7,790 nucleotides of DNA from Eudoraea sp. (GCA_024642325.1 JAHEBI010000096.1:1-7790), one strand, 5' to 3'; numbered from the stretch's first letter, positions 1 to 6,430 are shown. A program made the numbers and translations. The notes: generated by a model from the sequence alone, not told the origin.

Positions 1-411
1 GGCTTTTCGGAGAACATAAACTGTATTTGTGCCTAGAAAAATTTCCTTAGCCCCTGTTGCCCCTTGAGTTCCCATCACTACCATGTCAATCTCCTTTTGT
101 ATTGTCACTTCATTGATCTCATCTGTGAGTGTATTAAAGGCTGAAATTATGCTATAGGAATGCTTAGGGTTTTTATAGGCTTTTTTCACGTCCTCAAGCG
201 TTTTTTCTAAACCGGCCAGCGAAATATCAACGTCTGAATCAGGAATAGCACTAAACAAAGGACCCCCAAGCATGTAATCCATGCGGTAAAAGGAAGGGGT
301 GTAGGTGTGCAGTATATAAAAATTACATTTTATATTCTTAAATAACTCCATGGCATAGGAAATAGCGTTCCAGGAATTTTTAGAAAAATCGGTTGGAAGA
401 AGTATGTTCAT
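1..411 (-). CDS. Universal stress protein (UspA family), N-terminal part, runs off the left edge
   Basis: Reading the minus strand from the ATG at 411 gives 137 uninterrupted codons to base 1, so the gene is truncated by the window edge. The protein begins MNILLPTDFS, the usual first beta strand of a Usp domain with the conserved Asp (residue 8) that contacts adenine in ATP-binding members. Near the end lies the nucleotide-binding signature G-x2-G-x9-G-(S/T): Gly114, Gly117, Gly127 and Thr128, within VVMGTQGATG and the residues after it. One full Usp domain is therefore present. Many Bacteroidota Usp proteins have two tandem domains of about 270-280 residues in total, so a second domain may lie outside the window (inference). 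Usp proteins are cytoplasmic and accumulate under stress; the exact role of this one is unknown. It is divergent from the DUF2267 gene across a 191-base gap. Confidence 0.93.
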   Translation of the reverse strand, partial: MNILLPTDFSKNSWNAISYAMELFKNIKCNFYILHTYTPSFYRMDYMLGGPLFSAIPDSDVDISLAGLEKTLEDVKKAYKNPKHSYSIISAFNTLTDEINEVTIQKEIDMVVMGTQGATGAKEIFLGTNTVYVLRKA

Positions 412-429
412 CGTAATGGTATTTAAATC

Positions 430-437
430 CAAATTTA
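430..437 (-). promoter_or_regulatory. Candidate Bacteroidota -7 promoter element for the Usp gene
   Basis: On the minus strand this reads TAAATTTG, an exact match to the Bacteroidota sigma-A -7 consensus TAnnTTTG. It ends 18 bases before the Usp start codon, giving a plausible short leader. No good -33 TTTG is seen at the usual spacing; a TTTT at 454-451 is closer than expected. Short AT-rich motifs arise by chance in such DNA, so this is only a candidate. Confidence 0.33.
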
Positions 438-602
438 TCAACATCCCGATAAAAGCACTATGATATTAATCAGTACAGCTTATTTGAAAAAATGAATATA
501 CCGGCAGTTTATTAAAAACAATTAATATGGTTCAAATGACCAAAATCATTTCTAATGGCAGTAGTACTTCTCATCTTTAAGGTTCACTTTAAAACTATTA
601 TC

Positions 603-1058
603 ATGGCACTAAATTTTAATCAGTATGCGACAGAGGGTAACACATTTCTAAAAGATTATACAAAAGAAATGAACCTTGGAAACGAAAGAGATAAAGCGGG
701 CAGAATATTAACTTCTATTCTCCACGCCCTGCGCGATGTAATTTCAACAGAGGAATCTTTGCAATTCATTGCACAACTTCCCATGTTTTTAAAAGCGGTT
801 TACGTAAACGGATGGACTCTTAAAAATAGGAAGAAGCTGAAAATAAAACATATGGAAGAATTTATAGAGCTCATACGAAAACACGATGGCCCTTCAGCTA
901 TTAATGATTTTGAATACAGTGATGAAGTAGCGGAGCAATATATAGATACCACCTTTATTTATCTGAGAAAATACATTTCCCTGGGTGAAATGGAAGATAT
1001 CAGGGATGGCTTGCCCAAAGACCTTAAGAGTATGATTTATTCAAATATCATGTTTTAA
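603..1058 (+). CDS. DUF2267 family protein
   Basis: The protein is 151 residues from the ATG at 603. The frame is open from an ATG at 555, but the extra 16 residues are hydrophobic and unlike the family, whereas MALNFNQYATEGN is the typical DUF2267 N-terminus, so 603 is preferred. The family core follows: a helix with AGRILTSILHALRD, then EES, AQLPMFLKAVYVNGW and, later, an acidic helical second half containing DEVAEQYIDTTFIYL and a DIRDGLPKDLK segment. This matches the two-repeat helical layout of DUF2267 (COG5502). No signal peptide or membrane segment is seen, so it is probably cytoplasmic. The molecular function of DUF2267 is not established. Its divergent placement next to a Usp gene suggests a stress-associated role, which is inference only. 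Confidence 0.87.
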   Translation: MALNFNQYATEGNTFLKDYTKEMNLGNERDKAGRILTSILHALRDVISTEESLQFIAQLPMFLKAVYVNGWTLKNRKKLKIKHMEEFIELIRKHDGPSAINDFEYSDEVAEQYIDTTFIYLRKYISLGEMEDIRDGLPKDLKSMIYSNIMF

Positions 1059-1132
1059 ACCCTGAGAAGAGACAGGCATTTCTTTAACTGTGCAACAAAC
1101 AAGCTAACAACCGGCTACAGGCTCATTTTGGG

Positions 1133-1149
1133 ATGACGAAGGTCATTTT
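1133..1149 (+). terminator. Weak possible terminator hairpin after the DUF2267 gene
   Basis: ATGAC (1133-1137) and GTCAT (1142-1146) form a 5-base-pair stem around a GAAG tetraloop, followed by TTT. Three preceding G residues could add G-T wobble pairs with the following T residues. It lies 75 bases after the stop codon. The stem is short and the T tract minimal, so termination is uncertain. Confidence 0.22.
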
Positions 1150-1208
1150 AAAGTTTAAAGCCTCAGCGTAATTTAGCACTTATATAAACATTTTTAATTT
1201 ACAATCCC

Positions 1209-1841
1209 ATGAAAACGATGATCCCGCTTTTCGCTTTTATCTTAATGCCCATTTTATTCTTTGCACAGGAACTTACCGGACTTGATGAAATAGCACCATT
1301 TAGTGAAGGATTAGCTTCAGTAAGAAAAGGGAACGAATGGGGCTTTATTAATAAAGAAGGTCAATTAGTAATAGATTTTAGAGATGATCTTGTTTGGAAT
1401 AACACCATCAATACATCTGTAAATGATGTTAGTAGCATACGTTATCCTCAATTTAAGGATGGCAGATGTATGATTAAAAAAATACTGGAAGAGGAGGAGA
1501 TTCCAACATATGGTTTTATTGATGCAGAAGGCAAGGTAATCATCGAACCTGAATATTTGAATTTAACTGAATTCAATGAAGGATATGCCGTTGGCATCCT
1601 GGTAACCAAAAGCTTTAGAGGAAAAAACAATTTCCAACTGAACATCTATGATTATAAATTCAGTGAAGTGCTTTTGGATACTGCCGGAGATATTATGTTA
1701 CTTATCAATAACAGAGACGGGATTTCCATGTCCAAAAGGCGTTATGAATTACCTCAACTCCGTGCAAAATTTCTATCGGTTAACACTTTGGCCGTAAAAT
1801 CACCGGCAAATAAATGGGAAATCCGAAAACTGGAATTATAA
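1209..1841 (+). CDS. Secreted WG-repeat protein
   Basis: The 210-residue protein begins with a clear signal peptide: MKT, a hydrophobic stretch to about residue 18, then FAQ-E, a plausible signal peptidase I site. The mature part carries WG beta repeats (PF14903-like). Repeat 1, about residues 29-57, has APFSEGLASV, then WGFINKEGQLVI. Repeat 2, about 79-115, has FKDGR, then YGFIDAEGKVIIEPEY. A partial third, about 119-130, has FNEGYAVGI. The last 80 residues do not show the repeat clearly. WG repeats are common in extracytoplasmic proteins of Bacteroidota and probably mediate binding; no catalytic residues are evident. It is the first gene of a tight run, with only 10 bases before the dehydrogenase. 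A second ATG at codon 4 would also leave an intact signal peptide. No convincing promoter was found in the 150-base upstream gap; the closest match is TAATTTAG near 1170, one base off the consensus. Confidence 0.84.
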   Translation: MKTMIPLFAFILMPILFFAQELTGLDEIAPFSEGLASVRKGNEWGFINKEGQLVIDFRDDLVWNNTINTSVNDVSSIRYPQFKDGRCMIKKILEEEEIPTYGFIDAEGKVIIEPEYLNLTEFNEGYAVGILVTKSFRGKNNFQLNIYDYKFSEVLLDTAGDIMLLINNRDGISMSKRRYELPQLRAKFLSVNTLAVKSPANKWEIRKLEL

Positions 1842-1851
1842 AAGCACAAAC

Positions 1852-2613
1852 ATGTCACGATTAAAAGACAAAGTTGCCATCATCACAGGAGGAGCAGCCG
1901 GAATAGGCAAGAAAACAGCAGCATTGTTCCTTGATGAAGGGGCAAGCGTTATGCTCGTCGATCTCGATAAAGAAAGACTTGAAACTACTTTAAAAGAATT
2001 GAATTCACCCAAATTGGCTTATTTCGTGGCAGATGTTTCCAATCCGGTTGATGTAAAGCACTATACTGATGAAACCATTTCCAGATTTGGCAAAATAAAC
2101 ATCTTTTTCAACAATGCGGGGATAGAAGGGAAATCCAGTTCCATTGAGGACTATCCAAATGACATATTCGACAAGGTAATAGCGGTCAATCTTAAGGGAG
2201 TTTGGTATGGCTGCAAATACGTAATCCCCAGGATGGCCGAAGGTGGCTCTGTCATCATTTCTTCCTCGGTAGCCGGACTAAAAGGGTTCAGGGGTTTAGG
2301 AGCTTATGTGACCAGTAAGCATGGTGTTATTGGAATAATGAGGGTGGCTGCCTTAGAATTTGCAGATAGAAAAATACGTGTAAATACCATACATCCGGGA
2401 CCGGTTAATACCCAAATGATGCGAAGAATAGAAACAGATATTTCTCCTGAAAATTCGGCTGAGGTTCAAAAAGGTTTTGAAGCAATTGTTCCCTTGGGCA
2501 GGTATGCAGAAGCTTCAGAAATTGCCGATATGGTATTATATCTCGCATCAGATGAAAGCAGCTACGTGAACGGAAATACCTATGTGATAGACGGTGGATT
2601 GATGGCTGGATAA
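1852..2613 (+). CDS. Short-chain dehydrogenase/reductase (classical SDR), probably NAD-dependent
   Basis: At 253 residues the length is typical for a single-domain classical SDR. All family motifs are visible: the dinucleotide-binding glycine motif TGGAAGIG at 12-19, an acidic residue at the end of the second strand (Asp37, which favours NAD(H) over NADP(H)), ADV at 60-62, NNAG at 87-90, and the catalytic tetrad Asn113, Ser139, Tyr152 and Lys156 (YVTSK). HPGP at 181-184 and the closing DGG near 247-249 also fit. The enzyme is soluble and cytoplasmic and should interconvert an alcohol and a ketone; the substrate cannot be read from the sequence. It sits 10 bases after the WG-repeat gene and 4 bases before the FMN-binding gene, so co-transcription is likely. 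Relatives are often annotated as 3-oxoacyl-ACP reductase, glucose 1-dehydrogenase or cyclopentanol dehydrogenase, none of which can be chosen here. Confidence 0.95.
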   Translation: MSRLKDKVAIITGGAAGIGKKTAALFLDEGASVMLVDLDKERLETTLKELNSPKLAYFVADVSNPVDVKHYTDETISRFGKINIFFNNAGIEGKSSSIEDYPNDIFDKVIAVNLKGVWYGCKYVIPRMAEGGSVIISSSVAGLKGFRGLGAYVTSKHGVIGIMRVAALEFADRKIRVNTIHPGPVNTQMMRRIETDISPENSAEVQKGFEAIVPLGRYAEASEIADMVLYLASDESSYVNGNTYVIDGGLMAG

Positions 2614-2617
2614 AAAT

Positions 2618-3334
2618 ATGTTTATGAGTTCCATTTTATCAAATAAAGGGATCAGCCTAGTATTAGCACTACTTCATACCCTAATTTGGAGCTGCAAGGA
2701 GAAGCCTGTTATAAATAAGCCCTTTAATGAGGTTAAAGTTACCAGGCAAATTACCCCGGAAATAAAAGAGCTGCTACAATTTGCGAAAATCCCTTTTACC
2801 GATACAACAACTGTTTCCCGTTTAATTCAATTTAAGTTAATTGATGAAAATGGCGAAGTCAGGCTATCGGATTCAGAAGAAAACACAAAGGCTTACAGAA
2901 ACCTCATAAAAGGAAAAGCAACTTCCGTACTGCCCATATTTGAAATAATTGGATCGGACCAGGTCATACTTGTCGTTCAAAACAGGGGAAATATTGGTAA
3001 CATCTGGGCCAAAATCCTGTTGAACAAAAAAAGTAAGGAAACACTGGACATTTCATTTGATCATATGGCTGAATCTGAGGGGTATGGTGCCGGAATCACA
3101 CTGGGAACTTTTGAAAATCAATTTGTTGGAAAAGTATTAGACCCGGTTTCAAATAGCTTTGGTTTAAATCAGAAGGGAAAGGTCTTAATTATGGGTGTTC
3201 ATATGATTGATGGCATCTCCGGAGCTACCATAACCAGTAAAGCCACGGTAGAAATGATGAATCGGGGCATGCAAAAATACCAGAACTATCTGGACCAAAC
3301 ATCAGACCATTTGAAAGAGTTTATGGACCAGTGA
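2618..3334 (+). CDS. FMN-binding domain lipoprotein, NqrC/RnfG-like
   Basis: The 238-residue protein has a hydrophobic N-terminal segment (about 11-25) ending in IWSC, where Cys26 could be the lipidated residue, although Trp at -2 is unusual for a lipobox. An envelope location is therefore likely. The C-terminal half is an FMN-binding domain (PF04205 type): an ESEGYGAGI block at 152-160, comparable to the ETPGLG block of NqrC, and the flavinylation motif D-x2-S-G-A-T-x-T (Asp198, SGATIT at 201-206). In NqrC and RnfG the last Thr of this motif carries FMN through a phosphodiester bond made by ApbE, so Thr206 is the predicted site. A second ATG six bases downstream is an equally good start. The gene follows the SDR stop codon by 4 bases. 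No ApbE, Nqr or Rnf subunit is in the window, so its electron donor and acceptor are unknown. Confidence 0.88.
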   Translation: MFMSSILSNKGISLVLALLHTLIWSCKEKPVINKPFNEVKVTRQITPEIKELLQFAKIPFTDTTTVSRLIQFKLIDENGEVRLSDSEENTKAYRNLIKGKATSVLPIFEIIGSDQVILVVQNRGNIGNIWAKILLNKKSKETLDISFDHMAESEGYGAGITLGTFENQFVGKVLDPVSNSFGLNQKGKVLIMGVHMIDGISGATITSKATVEMMNRGMQKYQNYLDQTSDHLKEFMDQ

Positions 3335-3335
3335 A

Positions 3336-3643
3336 GTGGTAATTGCTGCGCCTGGACAACCCGTTGAATTCACGGAAAAGCAGGTGGACTGAATTAAAAA
3401 GACACTGGCCGGAAATACGGATGTAGGGTGGACTTTCTTCTTTATGCATGAGCCTTATTGGGAAAATCCTTCAGAAAGCTTTAAAGCAATAGTAGAAATG
3501 GTGAAAGACAGGGACCAGCAGTTGGTTCATTCCACCATGATGGCCCTGGAAATGCAGATTATATAATGTGGGTAACTATGACCGTAATGGCTATGAAAAA
3601 TAAATGGCCTATGCAGCATACATTTTACTCCAAAGTCTGTTAA
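3336..3643 (+). pseudogene. Decayed C-terminal remnant of a calcineurin-like metallophosphoesterase
   Basis: Directly after the FMN-binding gene, the frame beginning at 3336 reads PGQPVEFTEKQVD, then a TGA at 3390-3392, then IKKTLAG and GWTFFFMHEPYWENPSESF. This resembles the metallophosphoesterase segment in which a Gln-x2-x-Trp helix precedes a WTFxFMHxPxW strand containing a metal-ligand His (codon 3447-3449). The TGA sits where that family has Trp, so TGG to TGA is the simplest explanation. The frame ends at TAA 3564-3566. In the frame two bases over, ADYIMWVTMT (3554-3583) resembles a later strand of related phosphoesterases; in the third frame NYDRNGYEK (3574-3600) resembles the tyrosine-rich strand after the GHxH motif. 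These overlap, so at least one is coincidence. No GHxH is intact. The N-terminal metal-binding half is missing altogether. The family assignment is from memory of motifs, without a search. The 45 bases after it up to the slipin stop hold only an inverted repeat. Confidence 0.7.
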
Positions 3644-3653
3644 TCCGAGTTCC

Positions 3654-3683
3654 TGATTCCAGGCCTTTTACAATATGGAATCA
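3654..3683. terminator. Inverted repeat between convergent genes, possible stem-loop
   Basis: TGATTCCA (3654-3661) and TGGAATCA (3676-3683) are perfect 8-base inverted repeats separated by 14 bases. The structure lies between the plus-strand operon with its pseudogene and the stop codon of the minus-strand slipin, the place where a bidirectional terminator would be expected. Neither side has a T tract right after the stem, so intrinsic termination is doubtful. It may be only an RNA 3-prime-end stabilising stem, or chance. Confidence 0.3.
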
Positions 3684-3688
3684 ACTTC

Positions 3689-4435
3689 CTATGAGTCCTC
3701 TTTTTTGGGTATTCTGGGTAAAACTTCTTCAGGAAATGGAAAGAGTATGGTAGAGTTTTTTTCGGCTGCAATATTGGATAATGTCTGATATAACCTCAGC
3801 TTTATCGCAGAAGGTGATTTATCTATCTGTAATCCTGCCTCCAGTAATTTGCCGGCAGCCTGCTCTTCGGCCTCGGCAAGAATTATCCTGGACCTTCTGG
3901 ATCTCTCGGCCTCTGCCTGACCAGCCATCATACGCCGCATGTTTTCGGGTAATTGTATGTCCTTGATCTTTACATCTATAATATCTATCCCCCAAGCGTG
4001 TGTTTCCTTTTCTACGATACTCTTAATATTTTTGCCCATTTCCTCGCGCTTTGATAAGATAGTATCCAGTTCTACTTTTCCACAAACATCCCTAAGTGCG
4101 GCCTGAGAAAGTTGTGTGATGGCAAAAGAAAATTCCTCAACTTCCAGGACAGCCTTTTCAGGATCATAGATCTTAAAAAAAACCACCCCGTCTATACTGC
4201 AGGGTACGTTATCTTCGGTCATTACTTCCTGGGACACAATATTTATGGTAATGACCCTGATATCGACTATTTGGATGGTATCAACAATAGGTATTATCCA
4301 CCTGAAGCCAGGTTGTAATGTTTTAATATATTTCCCGAATCGAAATTTTAATGCCCTTTTGTATTCAAAGACAATTCTTATCCCTACCAGCAAAAAGAGT
4401 AGAAACACAATGGTGAATATAAATAGTAAACTCAT
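3689..4435 (-). CDS. Slipin, stomatin-like SPFH-domain membrane protein
   Basis: The 248-residue protein has one N-terminal membrane segment (residues 2-20), then an SPFH/Band 7 domain. Visible family features are EYKRALKFRFGKY at 24-36, the QPGFRWIIPIVD segment at 41-52, a T-x-D-NVP strand at 73-78, DPEKAV at 91-96 with a following helix ending in LRDVCGK, and WGI followed by VKIKDIQLPENM at 155-166. A charged helical stretch (171-195, AEAERSRRSRIILAEAEEQAAG) should form the oligomerising coiled coil. The C-terminal slipin signature follows: SAIKLRLYQTLSNIA, then EKNSTILFPFP at 225-235. Slipins form membrane-bound ring or cage assemblies and organise membrane domains; many are encoded beside an NfeD-type membrane protease that cuts or clamps them. 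None is adjacent here. The gene is transcribed alone, with 247 bases upstream, including a TTTATTTG (4475-4468) that is one base off the -7 consensus. Confidence 0.93.
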   Translation of the reverse strand: MSLLFIFTIVFLLFLLVGIRIVFEYKRALKFRFGKYIKTLQPGFRWIIPIVDTIQIVDIRVITINIVSQEVMTEDNVPCSIDGVVFFKIYDPEKAVLEVEEFSFAITQLSQAALRDVCGKVELDTILSKREEMGKNIKSIVEKETHAWGIDIIDVKIKDIQLPENMRRMMAGQAEAERSRRSRIILAEAEEQAAGKLLEAGLQIDKSPSAIKLRLYQTLSNIAAEKNSTILFPFPEEVLPRIPKKEDS

Positions 4436-4557
4436 ATCGTAAGTTTTAAGTTAATTTTCAGTCCCGCCAAATAAATCTGAAGATTTGCTTTTCGTTTTAT
4501 TTTGTAACCCATTCTAAGATACTTCTTCCGAATAAAAAGGGAAGATTAGACCTTCTT

Positions 4558-4569
4558 TCGTTTAAACGA
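4558..4569. repeat. Perfect 12-base palindrome in the gap upstream of the slipin gene
   Basis: TCGTTTAAACGA is a perfect palindrome at 123-134 bases upstream of the slipin start and 114-125 bases past the stop of the membrane-protein gene. It could be an operator for a dimeric regulator. A partial 6-base inverted repeat, TCTTCC (4524-4529) with GGAAGA (4540-4545), lies next to it. The rest of the 4436-4682 gap shows no gene. Chance is a real alternative. Confidence 0.33.
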
Positions 4570-4682
4570 TACTCTTTTTGAAGTTACAAAATATATACCC
4601 GGAAACAAAACATCCAAACCTTAAAAAAATAGCTTAAACCGTTATTCTTAACATTCCTAAAAACAGGTTATATTGGTTAATT

Positions 4683-5348
4683 TTAATGGCTAACCAGAAT
4701 ATTATTCTGTTTGAGCTTCAAATATTTGTAAAATGAAATATCCAAAAAAGAAAACCAAACAATAAAGCAAATAAAGGTGACCTTTTGGACAACAGGAAGG
4801 CTTCTTATAAATATCCCTGTTTCATAAATATAATAGTTAACCAAAAAAACCAGCAGACTTACAATTCCCCAAAATAAGAGTGACAAATAATTAGCCTTGT
4901 ACAGTTCAATAAAACAACTTATAAAGGCAACTACCGCAAAAAGCCCTGCAATGCGTATGGTGATATCATGGGTCCCGGCGGTAAGGAACATGGTGGTTAC
5001 CAATGCCAGAATCCCCGCAAGCCACATAACAATGAGATTGGTGTTTTTTTTCAAAAATAATGCCGGCAAATAATACCATAATAAAATCAGGCTTACACAA
5101 AGCACCCCCAGCGAAGCTCTGGCCAAAAAACGTGCCGTGTTTAACTCCCCATTTATAGCTTTAAGATCCAATAAATCACATAAATAATTATTCCAAAAGC
5201 TAAATCCTTCCTGTTCTCTAAAGAGCCAGGAACCCCCCGGATAATTAATGGCTGCCAAAATATACAATACAACAAATATTCCCATTCCCACAAGAGGGAG
5301 AAGAACTACGAAGGGTTTTGGAGCTGCAGGAAGAGATACTTTTTTCAT
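4683..5348 (-). CDS. Six-helix integral membrane protein, distantly DUF998-like
   Basis: From the ATG at 5348 the product is 221 residues. The frame also runs back to a TTG at 5381, but the 11 extra residues are polar and ATG is the simpler start. Six hydrophobic segments are seen at about 12-34, 73-98, 104-124, 131-149, 153-172 and 185-207, so it is an inner-membrane protein. The soluble loop after helix 1 contains NYPGG, then GFSFWNNYLCDLLD and an NGELNTAR segment. This recalls the 'NYLSDL ... NG ... N' pattern of DUF998/Frag1-like proteins, but the resemblance is weak. A conserved-looking THD lies just before helix 4. No transporter or enzyme signature is recognised and no function should be assigned. 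It is the last gene of the zinc-ribbon/SRPBCC run, 46 bases after the previous stop. Confidence 0.72.
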   Translation of the reverse strand: MKKVSLPAAPKPFVVLLPLVGMGIFVVLYILAAINYPGGSWLFREQEGFSFWNNYLCDLLDLKAINGELNTARFLARASLGVLCVSLILLWYYLPALFLKKNTNLIVMWLAGILALVTTMFLTAGTHDITIRIAGLFAVVAFISCFIELYKANYLSLLFWGIVSLLVFLVNYYIYETGIFIRSLPVVQKVTFICFIVWFSFLDISFYKYLKLKQNNILVSH

Positions 5349-5394
5349 AAGACTATCATTCTTCGAGTTTAAAAAAACCAAGGGTAGAAATTGA

Positions 5395-6120
5395 TTATTC
5401 TTGTGTAATCCTGTATAAATTTTCCGCTCTTCTTTTTATCCCATAGCACATTTTTCGGTCCATGGCAAATACCACCGGTTCTGCCAATAAACCCAATAGC
5501 AGTCTGTTTTTAAAAGAAGGACTGTAATCAACCCTATTTCTTGAGACAAATCTAGATCTATTCTCATCAATTGGTTCCACCATCCACAACCAACTAAGGT
5601 GCAAATAATTCATAGGTGACTCCAATGCCTGGTTGTACTCCGAGTTTTTGTTTAAATCATACCAATTTTCAATGGCCATAGCCTTTCCATCTTCACAAAT
5701 AACAAGTGGATAAGTAGTATTAGGGGCCAAATGTATTAAGTCTCCAACTTTAGGGTGCTGATATTCCGGCAGAATTTGATCTGCATTATAAATACCCAGC
5801 CCCGCAAGGTTTTCCAATGCTTCGTAACTGTAAAATCCACCCCTGCTCTGCCCTATTTGGGCAATCCATGGCCAAACAAATTTTGCAGGCGCATTTATTT
5901 CAATTGCATGTGTAAATTGGGATCTTGGTTGAGGTACCAGAAAATCTCCCGGAAATGATTTGCTCACCTCTTTGTAGCTCATACCCCATCTATCCCTAAA
6001 AGATTTAAAGATCAAAGTCAAATAGGCTGCAATAATAACAACAATACCCTCTATGCCCTCCAGAATCTGAAGGAATGTAAAATGTATTCTGCTTTGTTTA
6101 TTAAGTGGAAATGTTCCCAT
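5395..6120 (-). CDS. SRPBCC (START/polyketide cyclase-like) protein with N-terminal membrane anchor
   Basis: The 241-residue protein has one hydrophobic helix at about 19-39, followed by a basic FRDRWG stretch, which suggests a single membrane anchor. The rest looks like an SRPBCC ligand-binding fold: THAIEINAPAKFVWPWIAQIGQ at 70-91 is the usual first strand and helix ('eI.APa..VWpwi'), then GGFYSYEALENLAGLGIYNADQI, KVGDLIHLAP, and a C-terminal long helix (about 206-238) that should close the hydrophobic cavity. A WLWMVEP strand leading into SRFVSRNRVDY fits the central sheet. Members with the 'GGFYSYE.LENL.G' block are usually annotated as SRPBCC family proteins of unknown ligand. The gene follows the zinc-ribbon gene by 16 bases and precedes the six-helix protein by 46 bases, so an operon is likely. 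Ligand and reaction, if any, are unknown. Confidence 0.77.
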   Translation of the reverse strand: MGTFPLNKQSRIHFTFLQILEGIEGIVVIIAAYLTLIFKSFRDRWGMSYKEVSKSFPGDFLVPQPRSQFTHAIEINAPAKFVWPWIAQIGQSRGGFYSYEALENLAGLGIYNADQILPEYQHPKVGDLIHLAPNTTYPLVICEDGKAMAIENWYDLNKNSEYNQALESPMNYLHLSWLWMVEPIDENRSRFVSRNRVDYSPSFKNRLLLGLLAEPVVFAMDRKMCYGIKRRAENLYRITQE

Positions 6121-6136
6121 TTATCTTTGTTTGCCT

Positions 6137-6430
6137 TTATTTAAAAACCTGTTGAGCTTTCTTTGATTTTCGCCAGCGCCTTAGTTTAGGAAGTGTATTC
6201 CTGGCTAATTTGGATGCAGTAGCTTTTGTCATACCCAGTTTTACTGCAATTTTAATATTCCGGGCCATTTTTTCTTCCAGGCTAATCCCTTTATCTGTAA
6301 ACTCTCCTTCCTGATAGCAATAGTGGCAATAATCCGTATTTATGTTTCCATCCCTATCGGTTCCAAAATCTGTCATATTTATCATGGGCATTCCACAGCT
6401 CTGGCAAATGTTTTTTTCCGAAGTTCCCAT
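6137..6430 (-). CDS. Small zinc-ribbon protein (zinc_ribbon_2 / PF12674-like)
   Basis: The product is 97 residues. Its N-terminal half is a zinc ribbon with two Cys-x2-Cys knuckles: Cys9/Cys12 in ICQSCGMPM and Cys35/Cys38 in YCHYCYQEGEFT. The conserved FGT and DG between them (residues 22-28) are characteristic of this family. The C-terminal half is a predicted helix ending in a strongly basic tail (LRRWRKSKKAQQVFK), which could contact nucleic acid or acidic membranes. Function in the family is not established. It appears to be the first gene of a three-gene minus-strand run with the SRPBCC and six-helix membrane proteins, with 106 bases between it and the preceding P-loop gene. That gap contains two short inverted repeats but no clear promoter. 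Confidence 0.86.
   Translation of the reverse strand: MGTSEKNICQSCGMPMINMTDFGTDRDGNINTDYCHYCYQEGEFTDKGISLEEKMARNIKIAVKLGMTKATASKLARNTLPKLRRWRKSKKAQQVFK

Noticed and set aside
484..520. Possible -33 TTTG with a downstream AT-rich -7 box for the DUF2267 gene
   Set aside because: The downstream box lacks TTTG and the spacing is long, so it does not meet the Bacteroidota consensus.
555..602. Upstream ATG extending the DUF2267 protein by 16 residues
   Set aside because: The extra residues are hydrophobic and unlike family N-termini; the ATG at 603 gives a canonical start.
1448..1645. Minus-strand 65-codon open frame within the WG-repeat gene
   Set aside because: It is a shadow of a supported secreted protein.
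3336..3566. Reading the phosphoesterase-like stretch as a selenoprotein or recoded gene through the TGA
   Set aside because: The TGA replaces an expected Trp rather than Cys, the N-terminal half is absent, and further frame breaks follow, so decay is simpler.
3781..4442. Plus-strand open frames of 61-68 codons opposite the slipin
   Set aside because: The slipin domain signature fills the minus strand here; the plus-strand translations resemble no protein family.
5349..5381. TTG start extending the six-helix protein by 11 residues
   Set aside because: An ATG at 5348 follows immediately and starts a typical Lys-Lys leader; nothing supports the rarer start.
5755..5958. Plus-strand 67-codon open frame opposite the SRPBCC gene
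   Set aside because: Antisense to a supported gene, with no domain.
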